Source of the DNA: Priapulus caudatus
Lineage: Eukaryota > Priapulida > Priapulimorpha > Priapulimorphida > Priapulidae
Direction: 5' to 3'
NCBI RefSeq assembly: GCF_000485595.1
Contig: NW_014577912.1
Coordinates: 136,166 to 175,063 of the forward strand
Length of the DNA: 38,898 bases
The notes under the pieces were generated by a model. It made no database searches, was not told the origin of the DNA, and saw only the letters and a program-made list of their open reading frames with translations. A program made the translations under genes and the position numbers. Positions 28,801 through 38,317 of the stretch are shown here, one piece after another (position 1 is the first letter of the stretch; every line of letters starts with the position of its first letter).

Positions 28801-30868
28801 ACTTGTTAATGGGGACGAGTTATATATAGCTCTTTGGATCTTGGGTGAGAGACGCTGCCGCCGGTACAATCGATGGGAAATTGGGACGGTGAGGGACTGG
28901 GAAATATAACTAGTCCCGCCGGACTAACTGCTATGGGAATCTACTAGTCCTTCTGATTTTTTACTAGTCTCGGACTAACGGACTAGCGTTAGTGTCGAAC
29001 CCTGACGATATAATAAGCGATTTTAATACCATCTGTATCGATTCGTGGCCGATCTTCTAGAATTTTTGTTGCTCGACTTTATGATAATCGCAAGTGCAAA
29101 ATCGCAGTGACGCTTGCTTGTTTTCATTGCAGCTCTCTCTGTGGGGCGCGCATCCGTGCTGAGATGTCGACCGGACGAAGCCGCAGTAGGTTCCGGGGGC
29201 CGCCACCGCGTGGCCGTGTCTTCAACCCGGATGATCGCTGCTATGAGTGTGGACAGAGGGGGCACTATGCTTACGACTGCTCGCGCCGTGCTGGCGGCGG
29301 CGGCGGTGGTGGCGGCGGAGGCGGAGGCGGAGGCGGAGGCAGACGCAGATCCAGGTCCCGATCAAGGTAGTTGCTGTTACGCAAACGAGATAGCATATAT
29401 GTCTCGATTCACGGTGTCGGAATCGTAGTTTCTTTGTTGTGCCGGGGGCGGAATCGCTGACGAATTGCAAATTTTTTTTGCAGTTGTTAAATTCATCTCG
29501 AGATTTCTTTTTTGAAAATTTGCAGACGACTTTCGGGAACCGTTGACCATTGCGTGTGTGTATATTGTTGTTGGCTGATGTTACAGGCTCGTTCGTTGAC
29601 ACACTTGATACACATGAATGTACACACGAACGAAACATCGTTGTTGGTAACGACGGCCGAGAGCAGCACCGCACGCTCGCCGCGACGCACCCGCGTGTCA
29701 GTCTACTGCAACTGCAACTTCGCAGCTATATCTGTAACGGCGCACGCCTCCCGTCACCTAGAATCCTCGCTCTCCCCCGCGGATGTTCTACCGGCCTTCG
29801 TGGGGCGTCGTCGCTACTCCGTCGTCGCCGGCGGACGACACGCCTCGCGCGGCCTAGCCGACCCGTTGATCCGTCGCTCGTCCTCACCCGATCAGAAAAC
29901 GCCCACACGTCCACGCTCGCCCTCCGCCCGGTGCGGCGGAGCGCGGAGGTCGGCCGAAACTCGGCAAATTCAGCGTTCAGCGCGGTCGACGTAAGTTCAT
30001 CCGTCGGCATAAGTTCATCCGTCGGTCGTCGGGCAGCGCAGCGTCGGCGGCGGCGGCGTAGTCGAACTACTCACCCGTCGGCTGTCGATTGCGAGGTGAT
30101 ATACGTTCAGCCGTACTTGTGGCGTTTCGGGTACAGTATCGTCGCATTGCATTCACAGTTTCTAGGTTTGGCTGTTCTGTTTACGCGTTTCGCTGTACCG
30201 TCGCAACCATGATTGCTGAAGTTTTTTTCCTCTTTAGATTTTAGGTAACGCGGTGGTTGGCAGGCGACGGTTTTGAACTCAGAATGTTTGCGATAAGCGC
30301 ATGCACACGGTCGTTGGCATGGCGACGACACTCATCTTGATTCTTAGGCGGCGGAGTCGGGGGAGCGATCGCTTGCGTGGCCGAGCGTGCACAAGGTTTT
30401 GGGCGAGTTCACTGTCATAAGCGAGCTGGTGACGACGCGCACCTGTGTTGTCTTGCAGGGACCGTAGGAGTCGTAGCAGGAGCAGGAGTCACAGCCGTAG
30501 TCGTGGCGACCGCCGATCCCGCAGTCGTAGTCGCAGCCACAGCCGCGGACACAGCAAGCGCTCACCCAGCCGCAGCCGCAGCCGCAGCAGGTAACCGTGG
30601 TGGCAAATGTAGTGGCGCGGGGAGGGAGAGGATCGATGCAACCAACCAAGAGTTGGGTGCAGAGTGCGATTTGGGTTCCGTCTCCGAAAGTGGAAACTGC
30701 GAATTAAATTGAAATTGCAAGTCGCGAGTGAAGCTTCGTCGTCGAGATTGGAGCCCGTGTCGCTGTGAGAGGGCACCACTGTAGCACTCGCCACTCGTTT
30801 GTCGTTTCAGGAGTGTTTCGCCGCGCAAGTCTCGTTCGCGGTCTGCACCCAGGAACGAAAAGGACTAA
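22792..30868 (+). CDS. SRSF7: SRSF7/9G8-like SR splicing factor, copy B (5 exons, complete)
   Basis: Exons 22792-22830, 26324-26496, 29133-29366, 30459-30590 and 30811-30868 join into 211 codons plus TAA, all GT-AG, phases 0,2,2,2 as in copy A. Domains: a short MSNRGGGG start, RRM about 14-85 with RNP2 VYVGDL and RNP1 GFAFVEFE (49-56), a CCHC knuckle C107-C110-H115-C120, a poly-Gly linker (about 125-139) and an RS tail to residue 211. It is expected to act in the nucleus in splice-site choice and mRNA export like other SRSF7 proteins. It differs from copy A by lacking the RGD repeats and by a pure glycine linker. Introns 1 and 2 carry a LINE relic, foldbacks and a hAT relic, but the exons are intact. 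An intron 3 poison exon probably controls its level. Confidence 0.92.
22980..24745 (+). mobile_element. internally deleted LINE relic (LINE D) in SRSF7 copy B intron 1
   Basis: Plus-strand pieces: an ORF1-like C-terminal domain at about 23140-23390 ([40 protein letters not shown]), an endonuclease N-terminal part at about 23465-23835 ([44 protein letters not shown]), then a jump to the RT C-terminal part at 23870-24420 ([35 protein letters not shown]). The 3' end has a caggcccttgggcct hairpin followed by attctattcta. This is the layout of a CR1/L2-type LINE with most of the RT deleted. Confidence 0.8.
24883..25647. mobile_element. foldback element 1 in SRSF7 copy B intron 1
   Basis: Arms of about 320 bp in opposite orientation. 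Outer words atcagRagtgaataataata; inner shared words cgaaacacaagaaattcaac, cgaacgtcagacatg, gtaaagtggc and cggcagggatttgc occur in mirrored order. Left and right arms differ by many substitutions and some indels. Target duplication not resolved. Confidence 0.7.
25665..26121. mobile_element. foldback element 2 in SRSF7 copy B intron 1
   Basis: Arms of about 100 bp, about 94% alike, beginning agaaggagagcgtacaacgg and containing gaaatgctgaaaccatg and attttgacgattctttg in mirrored order. It is directly adjacent to foldback element 1; a unique core of about 240 bp lies between the arms. Confidence 0.8.
26324..26496 (+). CDS. SRSF7: SRSF7 copy B exon 2 (RRM)
   Basis: 173 bp after gtccag and before gtaacg. 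It encodes [19 protein letters not shown], then [19 protein letters not shown] and [17 protein letters not shown] 64 bp inner part differs from copy A at one base only. Confidence 0.95.
26898..27190 (-). pseudogene. hAT (ZNF862-like) transposase fragment
   Basis: The minus strand reads [20 protein letters not shown], a stop, then [37 protein letters not shown] and [17 protein letters not shown] before a stop at 26900-26898. The SDGSTD box and the LC-L---KG-D-G--Y pattern belong to the ZNF862/KIAA-type hAT transposases. It is short, has an in-frame stop and is cut at both sides, so it is inactive. Confidence 0.75.
27240..28110. repeat. degenerate GTGC/CACGTAC-rich domain
   Basis: About 870 bp dominated by gtgcgtg, cacgtac and gcgtgcg words without a fixed period; few stop codons in any frame. 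Probably a decayed tetranucleotide repeat inside the hAT relic. Confidence 0.7.
28111..28910. other. interior of the hAT relic, not recognised
   Basis: No similarity recognised. A 145-codon plus-strand frame (28372-28809) has no family features and is not called as a gene. Confidence 0.4.
29133..29366 (+). CDS. SRSF7: SRSF7 copy B exon 3 (zinc knuckle)
   Basis: 234 bp after cattgcag and before gtagtt. It encodes [19 protein letters not shown], the knuckle [16 protein letters not shown], a run of about 15 glycines and RRRSRSRS. Confidence 0.94.
29587..29646 (+). other. SRSF7: putative poison cassette exon of SRSF7 copy B
   Basis: 60 nt block after ggctgatgttacag and before gtaacg. Spliced after exon 3 it adds L-V-R then TGA (29597-29599), giving a 152-residue product without RS domain, and leaves two downstream exon junctions, which predicts nonsense-mediated decay. 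It is the only strongly conserved part of intron 3 between the paralogs (47 of 48 identical around the acceptor). tcgttcgt and acgaacga near its ends can pair in the RNA. Inclusion is inferred from sequence only. Confidence 0.7.
29660..30458. other. GC-rich remainder of SRSF7 copy B intron 3
   Basis: CpG-rich to about 30100 and then neutral. A long plus-strand open frame (29550-30212) runs through the poison element but has no family features. It is taken as a GC artefact. Confidence 0.4.
30459..30590 (+). CDS. SRSF7: SRSF7 copy B exon 4 (RS domain)
   Basis: 132 bp after cttgcag and before gtaacc. It encodes [20 protein letters not shown], then [19 protein letters not shown]. Confidence 0.92.
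30811..30868 (+). CDS. SRSF7: SRSF7 copy B exon 5 (C-terminus)
   Basis: 58 bp after cgtttcag, ending TAA at 30866-30868. It encodes [18 protein letters not shown], matching copy A exon 5. Confidence 0.9.
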
Positions 30869-32213
30869 CAGCAAGGACTAACTAGCAGGCGCGGCGGCCG
30901 CACTTCACGGGACCATAGTCGCGGCTAGGTCGTGTGACCGACCCGACCCGATCACACCTGCCCTCTGAATCCTGTTCGTCGTCGCAAACGATGCAGAGGT
31001 GCCTATCCCCTCATGGGTTTATTCTTGTACTTCTCTCTCTCTCTCTCTCTCGTGTGCGTGCTCTTTTTCTCTCTCTCTCTCTCTCTGCCATTCACACCAG
31101 AGAGAAGGCTGTGTCTGTTTAAGTCATGACCCTCGTCAATGTATCGTGACTCGCATTCCCCACTAATTGGCGGCCACTTGTTTCATCACTTGGACGCATC
31201 GGCGGAATACCGCGCGAGCTTATCGTTCATTGTCGCTGCTGTTTCGGGTTCTCGTCAGCAGTTCTTTTATCGCGTACTAGATTTTCGCGACATAGCAGTT
31301 GACGCTTGAGGAGTAACTGCTATTCTCAGTTAGTAGTTTGCGGCTATAATAAGTTTAACGTGTGTATTGATTCAATGTGATCGGAATCATTGTGAGAATT
31401 GGTGGGCACCGTGTTGATTCGACATAATGCACTGCAACCCAGAGATTGCCGATTTTGGGAAAAAACGTTTGTAGGAGTTAATAGACATGTAGTGTTAGCA
31501 GATGTCCACATTGCAAGCTTATATCTAGTGAAAGCTCGTGGCAGTCTTTGTAGTTACGTAGTGGCAGTCGAGTGTGCGTGAGTGTGGTTGAGTGTGTGTG
31601 AATAGTTTGTGGGACCAAGTGTACAGTGCAGAAATCGGGGCTTTTAGAATAGAAGATGGGTAAAGGATCAAGACGTCGGGAAGAAATCGATTCGCGGGCG
31701 TGTAATAACGTTGACGTGCGCGGTCAACGATGAATCCTCTAACATAAAGTTAGTTCAAATTTTTCCAGACAATTCTAGTTGCTGCCCGGGCGTATGCTTC
31801 CCTGACATCACAGGAAGTGATGACGTTTGTGCACACCGCGACTGCAACGACATTGGCTTTCCGTCTGTAATTCCTGTTTTGATGGTAGTGTGTGCGCAGG
31901 GTTGACATCTGAGACCATCACTTCCTTTTAGTTTAAAGTCGTCACGCGTAACATTTTAATCGGAAGGTTTCCACGCAGGTCGCACTAACTAGTAGAGGAA
32001 GATGAGTGATTTAATGTCGGGAAAAGAAGCAGGTATAGGACGAATGTCTCACTTTGTTTTTTCGATTTATGAATGGATCGCCATGTATAGTTTTTAACAG
32101 ACCTTACAACCATCACGTGTAACCAATTTTCTATCCAATAAATGTATGTATTCAGTCGTATATCCTGAGTGCAACGAGTGTTAATTCTTTCACGTTCTAT
32201 TGAATGTAATAAA
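30869..32213 (+). other. putative 3' UTR of SRSF7 copy B
   Basis: From the stop to the first AATAAA signals at 32137-32142 and 32208-32213. It contains two (CT)n tracts (31034-31050, 31069-31086). No other gene was seen. Confidence 0.5.
32137..32213 (+). terminator. poly(A) signals AATAAA for SRSF7 copy B
   Basis: Two AATAAA hexamers, 32137-32142 and 32208-32213, about 1.27 and 1.34 kb beyond the stop; first canonical ones downstream. Confidence 0.5.
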
Positions 32214-33460
32214 CAGTGAAATCGTCTACGAATATTATAGCTTGTGTTGTGACATATATGACCCGATTTACATCATATAAACTTGAATCGTATCACATTG
32301 ATTTTACATATAATAGGTACAACAACACCCAGGACAAGAATGTTGCAATATTTGTTGCAGTCAATCTGCAATATTATAAGTCCTCTGATTTTGCAGTGGT
32401 CTTCCACACACAAGAATGTAGATGCTTAATTGGCCCTCAATATACCTTACTCATTAGCAGATAAACTAATTTTGCCGTCTCCCTCCTATGTACTAGTTAT
32501 ATGTTTTACAGGGGATCGAGACCCAGACCCGTATTGCAAGTTGCAAAACTTCTGGGTTTTTTATGATGATCTCGTTGAAGTGTTCTTTCTCATATCGATT
32601 ATTTTTAAACGATCATGAGCATATAAATATTCCAGTCAAGATGCTCTTATCAATCGTATACTACATGTACTATGAAATATACTAATTGAGCTAGGACGTG
32701 TCTGTGTATATTTTTATGATCAAATAATAAGTTCCATTTCAACCCAAAATTGTATCCATTACCTGCCAAAATAAATGTTAATTTTCTTCGGCCGAGTTTA
32801 TGCACTCAAAATGTACAGGGGCAGGCGGGCCCAGGACAGAAGTGCATAGTAAAATCCGATCTAAAATGTACATAGGAATGGCGCTCGCATCGTTGGCGGC
32901 ATGTTGAAAGCCAAGATCTTCGGTCTATTTTATGCGCTCATGCAGGATGGACAGGGGCAGGCCCGCGACAAATGTGCATGGTCCGTTTTCGTTCAAATTA
33001 TTATGCTTCCTCTGTAATTTTCATGGTCTTTCTGTTGTAGATATTTTTTCTGAAAACTCACAAATTCGATCCGCAGATTTCCTTAAAAATAACGTTTTTT
33101 TAAATTCCGTAAAGGTCGAAATTCTCCCCGTAAAAGTGAATTTTCCTAATTAAAAAAAAAAAAACCTAAATTGTACGCACTGTCACAGGCATAGTTTAGT
33201 TACGCGCTCCTCCTCCCCTCTTCCTCTTACTCTTGCTCCTCTTATTCCTGCTCTTACTACTCTTCTTCCTCCTCCTACTCCTGCTCCTCCTACTCTTCTT
33301 CCTTCTCGAACTATAGAGGAGAGCTCGCAATCTGCTTCTTTATGCTCACATATTGCTTCTTCGAGTGTCTTCCTCGCCATTCCTCTGCCTATATAACCTT
33401 CTTACTATAGTCTAGTGACTTTATCATAACTATAACCGTAGTGTGCAGAATGTCTATATG
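32214..33460. other. AT-rich intergenic, nothing recognised
   Basis: It holds two diverged direct copies of a short block (tatgcactcaaaatgtacaggggcagg near 32799 and tatgcgctcatgcaggatggacaggggcagg near 32933) and a CT/CCT-rich stretch at 33205-33310. No gene or exon seen. Confidence 0.4.
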
Positions 33461-33468
33461 TGCTGCAG

Positions 33469-33695
33469 GCCCGTAGCCAGCTTTATATTGGGGGGGGGGG
33501 TTCGTTTTTAAATGTTTGGCAATTTGTGAGGGCGCGAAGCGACCGAGCAGGGGGAGGGTGTGTCCCCCCCTCCCACGCGATGGAGATTTTGCAATTATTA
33601 CACTAAAATGGAGTGATTTTTTTTGTGCTCGTTTGGGGGTTCGTGCGAACCCCCCCCGAACCCCCCGAACCCCCCCCCCTACGGCTCGGGTCTGC
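33469..33695. mobile_element. hAT-type MITE with CAGGCCCGTAGCC end (copy 1)
   Basis: Left end CAGGCCCGTAGCCAGC followed by tttatattggggggg; the right side has poly-C and a degenerate ctacggctcgggtctg. ctatatgtgctg occurs on both sides. Borders approximate. Confidence 0.6.
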
Positions 33696-33908
33696 TGCTA
33701 TATGTGCTGCTATATCTGATAGCTTTGCGATCAGCCTCCGGCTACATGATACGACAAACATATATATTTCTACAATATCGTATCTGACGTTATTTTTTGA
33801 TATATCATTATATATAGTATGCACACATCTCTACAGTATTGCAATGAGCGAATCTTTACACTGTTCTAATGTAAGGTCAACTATTTACAATATTGTAATT
33901 GCATGTGC

Positions 33909-34027
33909 AGGCCCGTAGCCAGCTTTATATTGGGGGGGGTTTCGTTTTCAATGTGGGAATTTTTTTGCTCGGGGGGGGGTGTTCTGTTCGAACCCAAACC
34001 GAACCCGCCCCTGGCACGCGGCCTGGC
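33909..34027. mobile_element. hAT-type MITE with CAGGCCCGTAGCC end (copy 2)
   Basis: Left CAGGCCCGTAGCCAGC, right ctggcacgcggcctg (its inverted, diverged partner). Flanks tgcatgtg and gcaatgtg look like an imperfect 8 bp target duplication. The left 35 bp equal copy 1. Confidence 0.65.
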
Positions 34028-34679
34028 AATGTGGTGAACGCATCTTTAACAATTTTTATTGTCTATGAGGGGGAAACGGGGGGGGGGGTACATTCCCACT
34101 TTCCCAGCAAAAAAACACCCCATATCCCAGTTCCCAGTAAAATAAAATCCCAATTCCCAGTTCCCAGGAAATTATGTAGACATGTTTCAGGAAATTCAGT
34201 AGTTTAGGTTTTCAAACACTATAAATATAAATAAATACTAATATTTACATACTATTATTTATCTGGGCATAATTAATAAATAAATAAAAATAAAAATTTA
34301 AATAAATATTAGCGCAGAAATTGAAAATCCCGACGAATTGACACAATTTCCCCAGATCCCAGACAATTTTAGAGGGTCTTTCTGACGACTTCTGTTCCCG
34401 AATCACGGAAAATTTATCTGACATTTCCTATTTCCCAGGTAATTAAAATGGCCAATCCCGCGTCCCGAAAATACCCGTTCCCCCCCTCTTGTATGAATAC
34501 TTATTTGACTCATTATTTGCTATTCAGGATTTTTCATGGACAGATAGCCCAGAATTTAAATGGTTTTATATTAATCCAATACTGTTTTTTTCTTAAAGCA
34601 TGGTACCTATAATGTGGAAAAATAATAAGCATAAGATAACTTTTCAAAAATTTATTACAAAATCAACGGTATGAAATGG
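34028..34679. other. AT-rich with repeated 'cccagttccca' words
   Basis: Contains atcccagttcccag-type words at 34110-34170 and 34360-34480, probably the ends of another MITE. No coding sequence seen. Confidence 0.35.
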
Positions 34680-34691
34680 CATACTCAAACT

Positions 34692-35236
34692 CACGTAACG
34701 GGACAGACAATTTCTGGTGGTGTCTTTGAAGTTGTACATTAGAATCAAAGACTTGTTATATCCTCTTAAATGTTACACAAAAACTTCATAGACTTCTCAA
34801 ATACCAGAAATACTAATAATTTTATATGTTGAGTTAATAAAATGGTTCATTATTAATTTATTAGTACCTTAGTGGTAGACCTTAGTTTCTATGAAGAAAG
34901 TGTGACATGTCCATCATTAAGTTTCCTTTATACAATATAAAATTAGATATATTGCAGTTTTCTTACAGTTGCTGTTCTTTAAGCTTATTTTCAAAACAAA
35001 TTACTTACTTTCAAACTCATTTAAACGAAGAAATACATTTTTAAAGGTACCTTTCAGTATAGTTCTTGTCACGTAACAGGACAGACAATTTCTGCCGGTG
35101 TCTTTAAAGTTGTGTATTAGAATCGAAGACTTGCTACATCCTCTTAAATGTTGCACAAAAACTTCATAGACTTCTCAAATACCAGAAATACCATATTGTA
35201 TGTTTCACATATATTCTGAGTTAATAAAATGGTGTC
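34692..35236. repeat. direct repeat of about 165 bp, two copies
   Basis: The copies at about 34692-34845 and 35071-35236 share cacgtaac.ggacagacaatt, atcctcttaaatgtt.cacaa and cttcatagacttctcaaata in the same order, at roughly 90% identity, separated by about 225 bp of AT-rich DNA. Confidence 0.8.
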
Positions 35237-35339
35237 TGTCCATGCAGGGCCGGCGGAAGCAAATACACATTGGTCAGGCCATTTAGCATCAATAACAGAT
35301 GTCGACGAATATGGGGCCGAATATGGGGCGCCAAGTGTC

Positions 35340-36170
35340 GCATGACTGATTTCGTTACGAAATCATTGATTTCGTAACGAAATCAAGTCTACAAAGTGAT
35401 TTCGTTTACGAAATCAAGACCTGCGAGCCATTCGTAGCGAAAACCAGCTACGGGCGCGCATTTCCGTTACTAAATCATCACACTTGAGGCGCCGGCGCGC
35501 AAAATGTCCACGACTATTCAGTTACAGATCGAATCATACGATTTCGTAAACCGAAATCAAGTCTACAAATCAGTTCGATTACAAATCACACTACACTGAG
35601 AGTATTTTCGCTGACGAAATCAGCTACTGCGAGTCATTTAGTGACAAATACAGCTACGGAGTATTTCGTACGAAATCCATGCGAACACTTGGCGCGCCGG
35701 CTGCAAGTAGATACATTGACTTGATTTCGTTACCGAAATCAGCACTGCCGAGTATTTCGTAACCGAAATATGCTCACTTTCGCGCCGGCGCCGCCAATGT
35801 TGAGATCGTGCCATGACTGATTTTCGATTTACGAAAATCATGCGATTCCATTACAAATCATGCTACACTTGGCGTGTGGGGCCAAGTGATCGCATGATTA
35901 TTTCGTACGAAATCATGATTCGCGAAACGCACAATCAAGTTCTACAAAGTGATTTCGTTACAAATCAAAGTCCTACAAGAGTACATTCGCTTACGAAACC
36001 AACTACTGCGTGATTTCGTGACATATCAGATACTGCAATCGAGTGATCGTACGAAATCATGCCTCACTGCGTGGGCGCGCAAGGTGGATCGGGGTGCGGC
36101 ATGGACTGATTTCGTTACGAAGATCTGAAGGTTTACTAAGTAATTCCGTTACGAAGAGTTCAAAGTCATA
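35340..36170. repeat. array of palindromic GATTTCGTTACGAAATC-type sites
   Basis: About 20 full or damaged copies of a 17 bp palindrome, roughly every 30 bp, joined by spacers like agtctacaaagt, gctactgcgagt and tgctacacttggcgcgcc. Many single-base gains and losses break the units. Confidence 0.75.
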
Positions 36171-37540
36171 CAAAATATTAATCAGTGTAAATATTTTAGC
36201 GTTATATTATTATTTAATTGCGAAAAAATAGTAATGGATAAAATATTCATAGATGGCTGGTTGCATGGATGTGGGCTAGACTTTGGTACCCGCGTCCCAC
36301 TCTCGGCCGTAGTGACTCGATGGCTTGTTACCTGGAGGGTACGTTCTCAATTCTCAGGTAGCGGCGATCGCCGCACAGACTAGGCCAGAAATTTCGTCAA
36401 GTGATTACTACTAACAGACATTGAGAGCGAGGCGACTTAGAGTGGGAAAAAATTTCTGTGACAAATAATTAAAAAAAAAGATTTGTTTTTGCTTTGGGAG
36501 CGGGGGGGTTTCGTGTCGTATCATATATTCCCCAGGCACCAACCCGCACCTCCTGTCATGGCAAATTCAGGGCCTTGTTGCATATTTGTACGTTTTTGTG
36601 TATACTATAACCGAATTCATTGCGACGCTAATTTCTTGCGCGGATGGTGTTTTGTCATCGACCAGTGTGACTCATTCGTAGTGAAGTCTTCAGGCATAGA
36701 ACGTGGCTGATACGCATATTTTCGCCAAAGCGATGCTCATTGGCTGACAGGTCAAGTAGCATGGTTACGGCTAATGAGCAGGCGTGGAGATTAGACGAGT
36801 GTGGCTCTGTGCGACGAGAGTAAAAGAAAAGCTGGGCTCCATATGGTCGAAGTAATATCGAACAAAGAAGAGTTTGAAAGAGCAAGAACTGTTTCATGGC
36901 TTGCACAAACCAGCCACTGAGGGACAGAAAGTGTGTGTGAATAACATGAAGACGAATGTGGGTCTAGACTTTTCCGAGAAGGAGTAGGGAGAAGCTGGGA
37001 GAAGAGGAGGGCGGAAGCTCCAAAACTGTAGCTGCGTCCGGTCGCATATGAAACGAATATATAGAGATAAAGAGGATAGGTATGCATATTAGGAAGAATG
37101 TCGAGAGAAGTACTGATTATAGTATGATGTAGATAATGATATGAGAGGATGAGAATGAGCGGTAAGAGAAGAGAGTGTATTGTGGTCATAGCGGAGGAGG
37201 GGTAATTGACGCGCCAAGTAACAAAAATCTGATCACGAGCAGCAACGTCGAAGGTGTAGTTACAACGCATTAGGAGCGCACTGGTAGTGAATACCGCTGT
37301 TTGATTGAAGGAACGAACCACGTGAGGGGAGAAGCGTTTATAAAGAAGAGAACGCCACTGTTCAAGCTTCAGGGTGCAAGGCAGAAGGGAAAGTAGCAGA
37401 CATAAAGGGAACACTGGATCACGAGCGGCCTAGAGAGATTCCCACTAGCAGAAGAAAGAAGAACTAGTCACAGTATAAGTANGGGACACGTACATGGGCG
37501 TACCGTCACCTGCCGTATTTTCGTACCTTATCTGCCGTTC
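36171..37540. other. unrecognised; no supported gene
   Basis: Contains the long minus-strand frame 37414-36791 (207 codons) without recognisable domain or splice signals, and purine-rich plus-strand sequence that creates it. Also a single N near 37483. Confidence 0.4.
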
Positions 37541-37547
37541 TCCCACT

Positions 37548-37616
37548 ATCTTTCTCTCTTTCTCGCACTCCCCGCAGTCTGTCTCTCTCTCTCTCTCGCT
37601 CTCGCTCGCTCTGCCG
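37548..37616. repeat. (CT)n/(CTCG)n tract
   Basis: Pyrimidine-rich simple repeat on the plus strand. Confidence 0.9.
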
Positions 37617-38029
37617 CCACGGGTTATGTGCATATATATATTTGTGTGTGAGTCTTGCGGCGTGTTGTAGGATTAGCTACGTGTAAAAACTCCCACGGCG
37701 ACGCCAGCACGTGCTCGCACGACGTGCCGTCGCCACGGGCAGCGCGGGGTCAAGAGGACATATCAAATTCCATATTGCATATCGCTTGCGATCTTACTAT
37801 CCGAACTCGAAGGAATTCTCAGTGTAAACATCCATCAATCAGTCAGGCCTGCGGAGAACTAAGATGGCTGGTGGCCCACGTCACGACTCCAGCTAGACTC
37901 GTACGGGCCTTAACTCGGCCAAGTATCTTTCGCTAGACTAAAGTTATAGTTAGTGGAGCGTGTCAAACTCTCCACCGCGGGGCAGTCTAAGGAAAATTCT
38001 CGGGAAAATCCCTCGAAGAGAGCCTCGTC

Positions 38030-38038
38030 GCGCCATCT
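38030..38038 (-). promoter_or_regulatory. CTCF-like core motif
   Basis: GCGCCATCT on the plus strand (AGATGGCGC on minus), followed by atggg. Core match only. Confidence 0.3.
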
Positions 38039-38302
38039 ATGGGACGCGATATGTACGAGAATAAGTTCAGGGCGTTAAATTAAATAAATTAGAAATCGCT
38101 TTTATAGACGAAAACGTAACGCGCGAACCAAAAAAATTAGCAATTACGACCATTGGATTTATTCTCGCCCTACGTGCAGAGTCGAAAGGCTTCTGCAATC
38201 GCCAGAACTGCTCAATTGACCGATTCTCGGGCTTTCTGTATTACCCAGAGGGCTTTGAGTAGTTAGTTCTACATAGAGGGCAGCGAGTTGGATGAAAAGG
38301 CG

Positions 38303-38317
38303 CCACCAGGTGGCGCT
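38303..38317 (+). promoter_or_regulatory. strong CTCF-like site
   Basis: CCACCAGGTGGCGCT fits the bilaterian CTCF motif except G to T at one place; the surrounding ggcgccaccaggtggcgct is also nearly palindromic. Confidence 0.45.

Larger units (their letters stand above)
26563..29004. mobile_element. 2.4 kb hAT-like transposon relic in SRSF7 copy B intron 2
   Basis: Inverted ends CAGGGTTAGACACTAAC on the left and CAGGGTTCGACACTAAC on the right strand, flanked by ACGAT (26558-26562, 29005-29009). The subterminal parts carry many actagtcc/ggactagt words. Inside are a hAT transposase fragment (minus strand), a G-rich scrap (26690-26790) and a long GTGC-rich domain. The CAGGG end and the transposase point to hAT; the clear duplication is 5 bp rather than the usual 8. 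Confidence 0.8.

Noticed and set aside
29550-30212. 220-codon plus-strand frame across SRSF7 copy B intron 3
   Set aside because: GC-rich intron; no domain; frame overlaps the poison element, whose own frame stops at once.
36791-37414. 207-codon minus-strand frame with hydrophobic runs
   Set aside because: No recognisable family, no matching exon signals, and the composition follows a purine-rich plus strand. Left unannotated rather than given a function.
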